Origin: Tieghemostelium lacteum
Taxonomy: Eukaryota > Evosea > Eumycetozoa > Dictyosteliales > Raperosteliaceae
NCBI GenBank assembly: GCA_001606155.1
Contig: LODT01000035.1
Coordinates: 186,001 to 250,000, forward strand
DNA: 64,000 nt
Reading direction: 5' to 3'
Numbering within the stretch: the first letter of the stretch is position 1; every line of letters starts with the position of its first letter. Under the pieces are notes generated by a model that saw only the letters and a program-made list of their open reading frames with translations, made no database searches and had not been told where the DNA came from. Of this stretch, positions 55,685-64,000 are shown piece after piece. Made by a program: the position numbers and the translations under genes.

Positions 55685-57166
55685 TTAAACATTGTAAGTA
55701 GTTGAATGAGTGTTTCCACCTCTACCAGTCCAATTGGTGTGGAAAGCCTCACCCTTTTTACCATTTAATTTTTCATAGGTATGAGCACCAAAGTAATCTC
55801 TTTGAGCTTGTAAGAGATTAGCTGGAAGAGTTGCACAACGATAACCATCATAATAAGAGAGAGCAGATGTGAATGCTGGAGATGGAATACCATAGAGTAC
55901 AGATGCAGAGGCAACTTGTCTCCAACCGACTTGACATTCAGCTAGTTTACTAGTGAACCAACTGTCTACTAATAAGTTATCGAGATTTGGATCTTTCTCA
56001 AAGGCATCTTTGATCTTTGACAAGAAAGTTGAACGAATGATACAACCACCTCTCCACAAGAGAGCAATGGCACCATAATTTAATTTCCAACCATACTCTT
56101 TGGCAGCAGCTCTCATCATGGTGAAACCTTGAGCATAAGATACCAATTTGGAAGCAAAAAGACTTTGTCTTACATATTCAATAAACTGTTTCTTGTCTCC
56201 AGTGAAATGTGATTTACAGTCTAATGGGTTTGGACCTGGGAGGATCTTTGAGGCTTTAACTCTTTCCTCTTTCAATGAAGATAGACAACGTGCAAATACA
56301 GCTTCACCAATTAAAGTTACTGGAACACCCAAATCTAGAGCATTCATAGCAGTCCATTTACCAGTGCCTTTTTGACCTGCAGAATCTAAAATCTCATCCA
56401 AAACATAGGTATTTGGGTTCTGGTCGTCTTTCTTTGTAAAAATTTCACTGGTGATTTCAATGAGATAACTGTTAAGTTCACCCTTGTTCCACTCTGCAAA
56501 GACTTGGTGGAGTTCTTCATTGGAGAGACTTAAATGATGTTTCAAGATAAAGTAAGCTTCAGAACATAATTGCATATCACCATATTCAATACCGTTGTGG
56601 ACCATTTTTACATAGTGACCAGCACCACCATCACCAACCCAATCACAACATGGTTGTTGTCCAGGTTCTACTTTAGCAGAGATACCTTGGAAAATGTCTT
56701 TTACAAATGGCCATGCTTCTGGGTTACCTCCTGGCATAATAGATGGACCTGTGAGTGCACCTTCTTCACCACCTGAGACACCAGTACCGATAAATCTAAT
56801 ACCTTTAGTGGCTAGATCCTTAGTTCTTCTATCGGAATCAGTGTATAATGAGTTACCACCATCGATAATGATATCACCTTTCTCTAGTAAAGGTACCAAT
56901 TGATTGATAAAATGATCTACAACCTCACCGGCTTTAACCATCATCATGACTCTTCTTGGTGTCTTTAGTGACTGGACTAATTGTTCCATAGAGTGACATC
57001 CAATGAATTTCTTTCCTTTACCTCTTCCATTGACAAAATCATCTACTTTACTGGTGGTTCTGTTGTATACGGCTACTGTAAATCCGTGGTTTTCCATATT
57101 TAAAACTAAGTTTTCACCCATGACAGCTAAACCAATTAAACCAATATCACCTTTTGTGGATGCCAT
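55685..57166 (-). CDS. gnd: 6-phosphogluconate dehydrogenase, decarboxylating
   Basis: Single exon, 493 aa, close to the usual eukaryotic length of about 480-490. It oxidises 6-phosphogluconate to ribulose-5-phosphate with NADP+ in the pentose phosphate pathway. The N-terminal Rossmann domain shows IGLIGLAVMGENLVLNMENH and YNRTTSKVDDF. Catalytic and substrate motifs are GVSGGEEGALTGPSIMPGG, GAGHYVKMVHNGIEYGDMQL (catalytic Lys) and the family signature ILDSAGQKGTGKWT. The C-terminal tail ends with YEKLNGKKGEAFHTNWTGRG and GNTHSTTYNV, which reaches into the partner active site in the dimer. Cytosolic. Coding GC is high for this window, consistent with strong expression. Divergent from XRCC4. 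Confidence 0.97.
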   Translation of the reverse strand: MASTKGDIGLIGLAVMGENLVLNMENHGFTVAVYNRTTSKVDDFVNGRGKGKKFIGCHSMEQLVQSLKTPRRVMMMVKAGEVVDHFINQLVPLLEKGDIIIDGGNSLYTDSDRRTKDLATKGIRFIGTGVSGGEEGALTGPSIMPGGNPEAWPFVKDIFQGISAKVEPGQQPCCDWVGDGGAGHYVKMVHNGIEYGDMQLCSEAYFILKHHLSLSNEELHQVFAEWNKGELNSYLIEITSEIFTKKDDQNPNTYVLDEILDSAGQKGTGKWTAMNALDLGVPVTLIGEAVFARCLSSLKEERVKASKILPGPNPLDCKSHFTGDKKQFIEYVRQSLFASKLVSYAQGFTMMRAAAKEYGWKLNYGAIALLWRGGCIIRSTFLSKIKDAFEKDPNLDNLLVDSWFTSKLAECQVGWRQVASASVLYGIPSPAFTSALSYYDGYRCATLPANLLQAQRDYFGAHTYEKLNGKKGEAFHTNWTGRGGNTHSTTYNV

Positions 57167-57439
57167 TTTTTCTCTATATGACTCTAATGTGTAAATTCAA
57201 AAAATTAATTTCAATACTAAAAATTTTTTTTTTTTTTTTAAATTGGGATTTTTTAGTTTTTGTAGATTTGCTTTGGAATTATGAATTTTTTGAATTTTTG
57301 AATTCTTCATTCTATTCTGGAGGCATAATTGGATTTTCTTGATTTAAAGATCAAAACTAGAATATTCCCGATAATAAGAACACAATCTACACCAAATTTG
57401 CATATTAATTAATATTCTAATATTAATTAAGAGAATCAT

Positions 57440-58865
57440 ATGAATTCAACTGACTTTGTGACATTGAATAAATTTGAAATCAATCATTCTATCAAAGGTA
57501 TCGGAGTTGCATCCAATTCCACTTTGGGGGATACCGGAACTTTAGTTTCAGATAAGAAGATATTCTATATTAAATGCCATTGGCAATCGGGAAACCAATT
57601 TACTCTGACAATGACGGATTTCATTGCATCATGGCAGGCAAAAGTAACAACTCAATTCATTGACAAGGTATTGAAACCACAAGCTCTCTCTTTTGAAGAA
57701 TATTGGAAATTGATAAAAAGTTCTTTATCTTCACAGGATATTACTAGAGAGCAATTTGATTATAAACTTGAACCTTCTAAGAAATCTTTAAATGATATTA
57801 ATGTAATTAACCCACTCACTTTATTTTTAAAATAGTATGATTGTTATTGTAAAAATAATATTTTCTAATAACTTGTTATTGTTAATTATAGTTAATTGTG
57901 TTAATGAAATTATCAAAAGATGATAATATTTCAATGAAATCTGTGATACCTTTAACTAAATTACCAAATTGTCAGAGCACATCAGTAGATTTTTTTGATT
58001 ATATATTTGATAAACAACAAATACTTCAAGGAAATAACAAGGATTTACAAGAAAGGAATAAACAATTACAAACTGAATTCAATGAATCTCAATCTCAAAA
58101 TAGATTATTCCTTCTAGATAAAGAAAAAATTGAAAATGATCTGTATAAAAATGTACGTATTTTAAACTAATTATTAATATTTCAAAAATATTTAATAATT
58201 CTTTCTAGTTTGTAATTATTTTAAATCAAAAGAAATCTAAAATTAAAGAGTATAAGAGCCAATTGGAAAATAATAATAATAATAATAGTAAAAATGGTTC
58301 ATGTTCAAATTGTAGGAATAAAAAGATATTATCAATAGATGAAGCTGATGATCATGCAAATGATTCTTTTGACTCACAAGATTCCAAAGTAATAGACGAT
58401 TTAAAAACAAGTCCAAATCTAAAAAGAAAAACAATGTCTACTACACCTACAAAAAATTTTAATAACTTTAGTAGTAAGAATACTGGTGCAACATTTGGGT
58501 TATCATTGGTCATGGAAGATGATTATTCATCTTTTAAAGTTCCAATTACAATTAGAAAGAAACATAAAGCTAATCCAACTACAACTACCACAACTACATC
58601 AAGTAATAGTAACAATAATGTCAATAATAATAGTAAAACTATAAATACCAATACAATGAAATCAAATTCATTTACAAAATCACCAATTAAAGCACCTCAA
58701 CCAATATTTAAAGCACCAAATCTTGTATCAAAAACAACTAGAAGTAATTCTAAATCACCAACATTAAAGAGTCAAGCAATTACACCAATTAAAACTGTAA
58801 AAAGATCAATATTTAAAGATGATGATGAGGATATGGATGCTTTTGACCTATTAAAAGATCTCTAG
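57440..58865 (+). CDS. xrcc4: XRCC4-like non-homologous end-joining protein
   Basis: Exons 57440-57802, 57892-58152 and 58209-58865. The first intron has a GTAATT donor and the second GTACGT; both are phase 0. The product is about 426 aa. The N-terminal head (FYIKCHWQSGNQFTLTMTDF, IASWQAKVTTQFIDKV, SFEEYWKLIKSSLS, FDYKLEP) and the strand pair ending in VIPLTKL match the XRCC4 fold. The central coiled coil (FDYIFDKQQILQGNNKDLQE, LQTEFNESQSQNRLF) ends in the diagnostic NDLYKNFVIILNQKKSKIKE, the counterpart of animal DLYKRFILVLNEKKTKIR. The C terminus is low complexity and ends acidic (DDDEDMDAFDLLKDL). XRCC4 bridges DNA ends and holds DNA ligase IV. The first intron position is less certain than the second. 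Confidence 0.82.
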
Positions 58866-59099
58866 AGTTTGGAGAACTCAATAATAATAAAGGTATTGTT
58901 AAAAAAAAAATTAGAATTGGTTTATTTATATAAATAAATAAACCATGATGATATTGTATATAAAAAATGGTTTTCTATTATTATTATTTTTATAGGTTGA
59001 AAACTTAAGTACTGTTTTTTAGAGATAGAATGCTTGCTATATTATAAATATATAAAAACTTGAGAATAATTTAAAAGTATATGGATCTTGTTTGAAAAG

Positions 59100-59599
59100 T
59101 TAAAGAGTATCGATATCTGTTTATCATATGAATATAAATATTAATATATATAATAAAAACTATTATTAATAATAGTAAAGTACATACCAATTTCAGCATC
59201 AGCAACAAATTCGAATGGAATATCATTATCACCATCTTCAAATGTATCATTTTCATTAATTCTAATGGTATCAGGTAACTCACCATAGTTCTTTAAGTTA
59301 CGAGCTTCATCAACAGTGTAACGTAAGATAACATCAGCTTTATCCTCTTGATAGTCTCTTAATTGTAATAAAATGATATCACCAGCGTTGATCCACTCCT
59401 TCTTTCTTAGACGACCTGAAATATGACAAAGTCTTGATGGTCCATCTAGACACAAGGCTTCCAATCTACCATTACCTAACATTTTGGTAACTTGTGCATA
59501 TTCTTGACCATCTTCTTTGAACTGAAGTTCTCTCTTTTGTTCATTCTCGTTCTTACCTCTTCTTCTGTTTTTACCTCCCTTTCCCTTATTCTTTGGCAT
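59100..59599 (-). CDS. eif1a: Translation initiation factor eIF1A
   Basis: Exons 59599-59188 and 59116-59100, with a 71-nt intron (GTATGT donor). The last exon codes only the final four residues plus part of an Asp codon and ends the protein as AEIDIDTL, as expected for the acidic eIF1A tail. Without the splice the frame would run into AT-rich DNA. The product is 142 aa; human eIF1A has 144. The basic N terminus is [20 protein letters not shown]. The S1-like OB fold shows [40 protein letters not shown] and [20 protein letters not shown]. It binds the 40S A-site region and promotes scanning and start-codon selection. Confidence 0.95.
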
Positions 59600-60063
59600 T
59601 TTTGTTGTCTAGCTATTTAAATTTAAATGTATAACACCAATATTGATTTTATAAATTATATATATAATTATATTAATATATATCCTGTGTTTTTCTGACT
59701 ATAATATACAAATTTAAAAATTTGTTTTTATCTGTATAAAATTAAAAAAAAACGAGTATAAAAGTGGTGGTGGTTGAATTTATAAAAATTTTCTATCTAT
59801 AAATCGAGAATCCCCCATTTTACTTGTTTATTATAATAATATAATTAAAACATGTGATATACACTTACCTAAAAGTCGAAGTACAAAAAAAAAAAAAAAA
59901 TAAAAAAAATTTGTTTATATTTATATTTTTTCAATTGATAAATAAGTAAGAAAGTTTAAGATCATCAATTTAGGGTTAAAACTGTTTAATTAAAGCTAAC
60001 TATGGTTTTATTGTAATAATTCATTTGTTAAAAGAATGAAAATATTCATGAATATTTTTAGAT
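59600..60063. other. AT-rich region upstream of eIF1A, possible 5' UTR intron
   Basis: On the minus strand a consensus donor follows TTTTAG at about 59868 (GTAAGTGTATATC). A leader intron ending before the eIF1A start is possible, but no acceptor is clearly best. A runs and T runs otherwise. Confidence 0.35.
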
Positions 60064-60330
60064 TTACAGTGCCTTTTGACCTACTTTAGAATTTATAATT
60101 TCGGATTTCATTGGGGCCATCATTTTCACTGGATAAAAGATTTGAGCTGGTAAATTTAACATATAAAGAATTGATTTTTCTGGTTATACCATCAAAAAGG
60201 TACATTTTTTTTAATATTGAGGTACAAGTACACATAATATACCAATATTATTCAATGTGTTTACACTTGTTGTAATGAGAAGGGATGGGTTTAGTTGAGT
60301 GTCAATGGGTTTGGCAGCTAAGTCTGTAGC
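60064..60330 (-). CDS. Candidate microprotein gene (about 66 codons visible, start unresolved)
   Basis: Two short open segments, 60330-60243 and 60179-60064, join in frame across a 63-nt intron (GTATAT donor, ACCAG acceptor). They read TDLAAKPIDTQLNPSLLITT, then SVNTLNNIEKSILYML, then NLPAQIFYPVKMMAPMKSEI and INSKVGQKAL. Composition is protein-like, and the splice joins two otherwise unrelated frames without a stop. A stop lies just upstream of 60330, so the start must lie in a further exon or use the ATG at 60162 (32 aa). I do not recognise the product. The nearest gene upstream is the VAP-like gene ending at 60435. Confidence 0.4.
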
Positions 60331-60434
60331 TCATTTTAATATTAAAATGAATTAAGGTAAAAAATGTTTATTTCAGAAGGTTTTGGGAATTTGAGAACTA
60401 ATTTGAAATTAGATAGTGAAAAGTATGTATAGTA

Positions 60435-61187
60435 TTATTTCTCTTCAACTTTGTAAAGGAAATGTAAAAGTGGGTTGGAGTGTATTGATGTAGCTTCAAT
60501 ACTATTAAACCATGGAGCAATATAATACCATCTATTAAAATAACCAATAAAGGCAGGTTTAAATGTATTTTCAGTTTTAAATTTGAGTGTTGACTTTTCA
60601 ATGTATCCTAATGAGAAAATCCCAAAATACTTATAAGGAAATGGCTCATCTTTAATAATTCTTATACCAGAAAGAATTAAACCCTAGGGTAATATTAAAA
60701 AATAAGTTAGTATTCTGTACAGAAGGTCACAACAATAGTCTAGAGTACCAAATTTAACACAAACTTTTACTTTACTTTCTTTTTTAACAAGACTGTGTAT
60801 ATAGTCATTGAAATGTTGCTTAGTTGGATTTGTAAAAATACCTAGAATGGAGGTGGCTACCAGCACTTTTATGAAAAATACAGTTGCACGAATTGAAACT
60901 TTAAATAATTCTAAAATTATTGTAAATCCAATTTTAATGGATCCAATAATAACTATGTATACCATATATACTAAACCAGCAGTGATGGTGTATGCAATTT
61001 TAAATGATCCCATAATTATTGCATTACCAATATTAAATGAACCAATAGTGACTGAATATGTAATATTAAATAAACTTACAGTTATACCATAAATTAATCC
61101 CCAGCAAACATATAAACCTACTATCCACATTAAAACTAAAACTATATTCTTTGATGAAATTGTGATGGTTTGGTTTGGTGGTGGTGG

Positions 61188-61264
<77 letters not shown>

Positions 61265-61895
61265 GCTGTTGTTGTGGTTGTATACCTAGTTGTAGTTGAA
61301 TTTGCTGTTGTTGCTGTGGTTGGTGTTGTGGTTGTATACCTAGTTGATCAAAATTTAAATGTGCAGGTCCATCAGAATTATAAATTAATTGTGTGGTAAT
61401 GGTGATTTTTTTTAAATTATTTTTTGGGGTTTGGTCAATCTTGAAATGTAAATAGTTAGTCGACCACTATTAATGAAATATTGGAAGTATTGAAGTATTT
61501 CCTTACCAATTGTCTTAGATTTTGTAATGATTGCTCTTGTGTGATTAATGTACAATGAATTCTAAATTTATCACGAAATTCATTTGATTGTTCAATTTGT
61601 AATTTAGGATTGGAACGTACTTTTGTTTTTTAAATGATTTTGTTAGACTTTAATTACAAAGTACTTTATATTATCTATTATTAAACATACTTTCAATTTC
61701 TATAGAATGTTGTTCACTGCAAAGTATTCCCACAGGAGACCTAACATTGTATCTATGAGGTTGTGTAGTTAAAAACTTAAATAATATAATCTCATTACTA
61801 CCAATGACATTATAATTCCTAGATAATGTTACTGTTTGTTTTGAAGCACCATCAAAACTTAAATGTGGTTTATCTACAAGTAAATAGCAGTCCAT
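60435..61895 (-). CDS. VAP-like MSP-domain protein with Gln tract and membrane segments
   Basis: Exons 61895-61691, 61619-61507, 61439-60771 and 60683-60435, with introns of 71, 67 and 87 nt. The first three exons fit well; the last intron (GTAAAA donor) is phase 0 and plausible. The product is about 411 aa. Residues about 1-110 are an MSP domain as in VAPA/VAPB: HLSFDGASKQTVTLSRNYNV, LFKFLTTQPHRYNVRSPVGI and FRDKFRIHCTLITQEQ. A Gln-rich region with 29 consecutive Gln follows. Next is a hydrophobic stretch with several membrane-type segments in imperfect repeats (GSFNIGNAIIMGSFKIAYTI), then a soluble tail (DEPFPYKYFGIFSLGYIEKS). VAPs tether the ER to other membranes through FFAT motifs. This one differs in having several membrane segments and a C-terminal tail. 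Confidence 0.65.
61188..61274 (+). repeat. TTG (CAA) trinucleotide tract coding 29 Gln on the minus strand
   Basis: 29 consecutive TTG/CTG triplets on the plus strand, read as CAA with one CAG in the VAP-like gene. The plus-strand poly-Val frame over it is a shadow. The almost pure array suggests recent length instability. Confidence 0.9.
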
Positions 61896-62460
61896 AAGAC
61901 TTATTTCTAAAACTAACCTAAAAAAAAATTTACTCAAAAAATTCAAAGTTTCTTTTCAATATGAGTAAACCTGGATTTTTAATTAAAAGCAAAAAAAAAA
62001 GATTAAAAATAATGCAACTATAGACAATAAAAAAACTAGTTTTTACTATAGTTTTTGTACAAACAAGAGCCTTAGTAAAATACTAAATAATAAATCATAT
62101 CAGAGTAGAGGAACACAACAGTACAATAAATAATTAGGATATTTAAATTTAATAAATGATGTACATATGTTACTGTCACAACATATGTTACTATTTTCAA
62201 TGAAGTAAATCAGACCCCTAAAGACCATCACAAATAAATTAAACGAAAATCAAGAAAAAATCTATTAAATACACTTGTATTTAAAAAAAATTTTTCTGTT
62301 GCATTTCATTAATGAATAATAAGAATGAACAATAATTTTTATATTGTTCATTATAACGGTAATTTTGATACAGTAATTGTTGATAATGGAATTGTTACAT
62401 TTTGACTTCTACGAGCTAGAATTAAACTAAGTAAGGAGCTTGGAATCCCACATCAACATG
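61896..62460. other. AT-rich intergenic region
   Basis: Upstream flank of the VAP-like gene; an AG acceptor (TTTTTTTTAG) at about 61917 could end a leader intron. It includes a near-repeat, ACATATGTTACT at 62163-62174 and 62182-62193. No coding frame recognised. It forms the left flank of the virus-like segment. Confidence 0.45.
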
Positions 62461-62598
62461 TTAATTTATATTATACTTTGTTTTACCAAAAACAGCACAT
62501 TTACTCTTTATTGCTTTTCTTCCATTCTTCAAAACAACTTCTTTTGGATCAATATCCTTTGTTTTCTTTTTACAAACTACACAGTAACTTTCTGACAT
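62461..62598 (-). CDS. 45-codon zinc-ribbon-like small protein, possibly virus-derived
   Basis: ATG 62598 to stop 62461. The frame reads SYCVVCKKKTKDIDPKEV, then VLKNGRKAIKSKC. The CxxCKKKT start followed by LKNGRxAIxxKC is the pattern of a short treble-clef/zinc-ribbon family (DUF5679-like) that I know mainly from large DNA viruses and some archaea. It lies beside the virus-like remnants downstream on the same strand, so I read it as part of that insertion. A host gene of viral ancestry is also possible. Role unknown. Confidence 0.45.
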   Translation of the reverse strand: MSESYCVVCKKKTKDIDPKEVVLKNGRKAIKSKCAVFGKTKYNIN

Positions 62599-62716
62599 TC
62601 TATAACACTATAATATAATTTATAAAGTTTGAAAGGTAAATGTATGAACACGACTTGTAGTGTTTGACTATTTGTGACAATGCTACCAGCATTGATATTT
62701 TGAATAATAAATTATT

Positions 62717-62783
62717 ATGGTGTAACTTACCAAATTTTTATTTAATAAGATGTATTTAATAAAAATTTGGTAAGTTACACCAT
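62717..62783. repeat. 26-bp perfect inverted repeat (hairpin), 15-nt loop
   Basis: Left arm 62717-62742 and right arm 62758-62783 are perfect reverse complements; the left arm begins ATGGTGTAACTTACC and the right arm ends GGTAAGTTACACCAT. The right arm coincides with coding-like minus-strand sequence, so the left arm looks like an inverted copy of it. This could be a fold-back duplication or a transcription-end hairpin of the element. Confidence 0.85.
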
Positions 62784-64000
62784 TATTAAAAACAACAAAT
62801 CTATCAGGTTGAATTGGATTAGATCCTATTTTATAGGAACCAATCACTTCGGTCATTTAAAAAATTGGAGTATATCTGGTTGGCCAACCACCACTCCAAC
62901 TTCCAATACATGCAGCTGTGTTGGTTGATGAAGGAGCAGAAAAAGTTGGTAAATAGAGAAAACAAGTTTTACCAATTCTTGACATTTTAACTACTATTGA
63001 CCCAGTAGTTGTGAGCCAAAATAAAAACCCATAAATCCAGAAAACTATTCATAATAGTTCAGTGATGGAATAGATGTGTTTATAAATTTCAAATCATTTA
63101 CTATACCTGTAATTGAAGATGTATTATTGATAGTTGTTGCACCACCAATAGTAACTTGACCACTTATTTGGGTTAATGGAGTTGTTATTGTAATATTAGT
63201 GCTTGGTGATCTCAATTGAGTAATATTTCCTGTTGATGCATCGGTCAAAGAAATCTTTGTAGTATCGATAATTATACCAGTAGAGTGTACGTATAGAAAT
63301 TAGGATATTACTTCCATTAGCTGCATCCACAGTAAAAACTTTGAGATGTTATATTAAAACCTGATAATGAATTATAATTGATTGATCCATTTATAGTTGT
63401 TGAATTTATTAAATCTGATGAAATAAACCTAGTTATTAATTCTCCATTAGGTTGACCAGTTACTTGATATTTAGTGATATCAATATTTATTCCAATTATA
63501 TCAACACATGTAAAAACTCCATATACTGTAGTATCAGCATTTGATGTTAAATATTGTGCTATGACAGTGTTAGAATTAATAGTTACCACCTATATTTATT
63601 TAAAGAGGTGAAGGAAATGGTGTTAATTTCATCAACATTTAATAAAGGTCCTTTTAGAGCTGTTGTTGTACTTACATTTGGTGCTGATATATTATTGGTA
63701 ACAATTAATGATGGTGTTGTAAGTGAATTTGAAACATTTAGTATCTCTATCTAATGAATCTATATTTCTAATATGGCTTGTGATTGTTTCAGTTGTTAAA
63801 GAATTTATTGTTCCATTATTGGTTATGACATCACCACCATTGGCTCCAACTAATAACTGATTGTCTCCTTTTCTTTTTTTTTTCAATAACCATATTTACC
63901 AGCAAAATCAGCAATTGTACCAGCAAGAGGTACTCCAGCTTTGTCTAATGCACCTGTAACTGTAAAATCTTAATATTTTTTTGGATTTAACTTTTTTTTT

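Larger units (their letters stand above)
62461..64000 (-). mobile_element. Probable fossil of a virus-like element (DNA virus or Polinton-like), continues past window
   Basis: The segment holds the zinc-ribbon-like frame, a hairpin, and minus-strand coding remnants of Thr/Asn/Gly-rich beta-structured protein unlike any host gene here. Typical words are DVITNNGTINSLTTETIT, ISGQVTIGGATTINNTSS, DRFVVFNNGVTYQIFIK and TGALDKAGVPLAGTIADFAG. Such repeats and terminal domains are typical of fibre or tail-spike-like structural proteins of large DNA viruses and related elements. The segment is broken, with several interruptions. Base composition has converged on the host's, suggesting it is not recent. 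No terminal repeats or core capsid, ATPase or polymerase genes are visible within the window, so the family cannot be fixed. Confidence 0.4.

Noticed and set aside
61175-61399. Plus-strand frame encoding a run of about 30 Val
   Set aside because: Shadow of the CAA/Gln tract in the minus-strand VAP-like gene, which has splice support and an MSP domain.

Overview
The window reads as nuclear DNA of a dictyostelid social amoeba. The sequence is very AT-rich, with long oligo-A and oligo-T runs between genes. Introns are short (about 60-120 nt) with GTATGT or GTAAGT donors. Simple CAA and AAT repeats encode Gln and Asn tracts. Several families typical of dictyostelids are present: phospholipase B-like protein, a CBM49 cellulose-binding protein, a TIG/EGF adhesion-type membrane protein, and small Cys-containing secreted proteins. 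Coding regions are less extreme in Asn/Gln runs than I would expect for D. discoideum, so another dictyostelid is likely, but the species cannot be fixed from this window. Exon models below were built by hand from reading-frame phase and splice motifs.

Layout. 1-6.3 kb (minus): a partial phospholipase B-like gene, a small secreted protein, and a 1325-aa protein with a HUWE1-like N terminus and F-box-like C-terminal region. 6.7-12.3 kb (plus): dynactin subunit p25, methylenetetrahydrofolate reductase and an ankyrin-type family protein. 12.4-15.7 kb: secretory-pathway genes (a Frizzled-type cysteine-rich domain protein, an MRH-domain protein, a CBM49 protein). 15.9-25.7 kb: Elongator subunit ELP4, a MYND-finger protein, a paralogue of the first small secreted protein, an ARID-domain protein and a mitochondrial RNB-type nuclease homologue. 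26-37.7 kb: an ArfGAP-PH protein, an MFSD8-like transporter, an unknown three-exon gene, a leucine-rich-repeat protein, VPS53 and a coiled-coil membrane protein. 38-50.8 kb: an OTUD5-type deubiquitinase, a Siw14-type phosphatase, a LIM/coiled-coil protein, a RhoGAP, and a seven-exon LRR/TIG/EGF receptor-like gene. 50.9-61.9 kb: a small membrane protein, a p24 cargo receptor, TFIIH p52, an unknown membrane-anchored protein, 6-phosphogluconate dehydrogenase, XRCC4, eIF1A, a possible microprotein gene and a VAP-like MSP-domain protein with a 29-Gln tract.

The last 1.5 kb (about 62.46-64.0 kb) is different. It holds a 45-codon zinc-ribbon-like frame of a type common in large DNA viruses, a 26-bp perfect hairpin, and broken fibre-like coding remnants on the minus strand. 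I treat it as a probable old virus-derived insertion that continues past the window edge.

There is no operon logic here. Neighbouring genes do unrelated housekeeping jobs: one-carbon metabolism, the pentose phosphate pathway, transcription and repair, translation initiation, and vesicle traffic (VPS53, p24, ArfGAP, VAP-like, dynactin). I saw no tRNA, rRNA or CRISPR signal.
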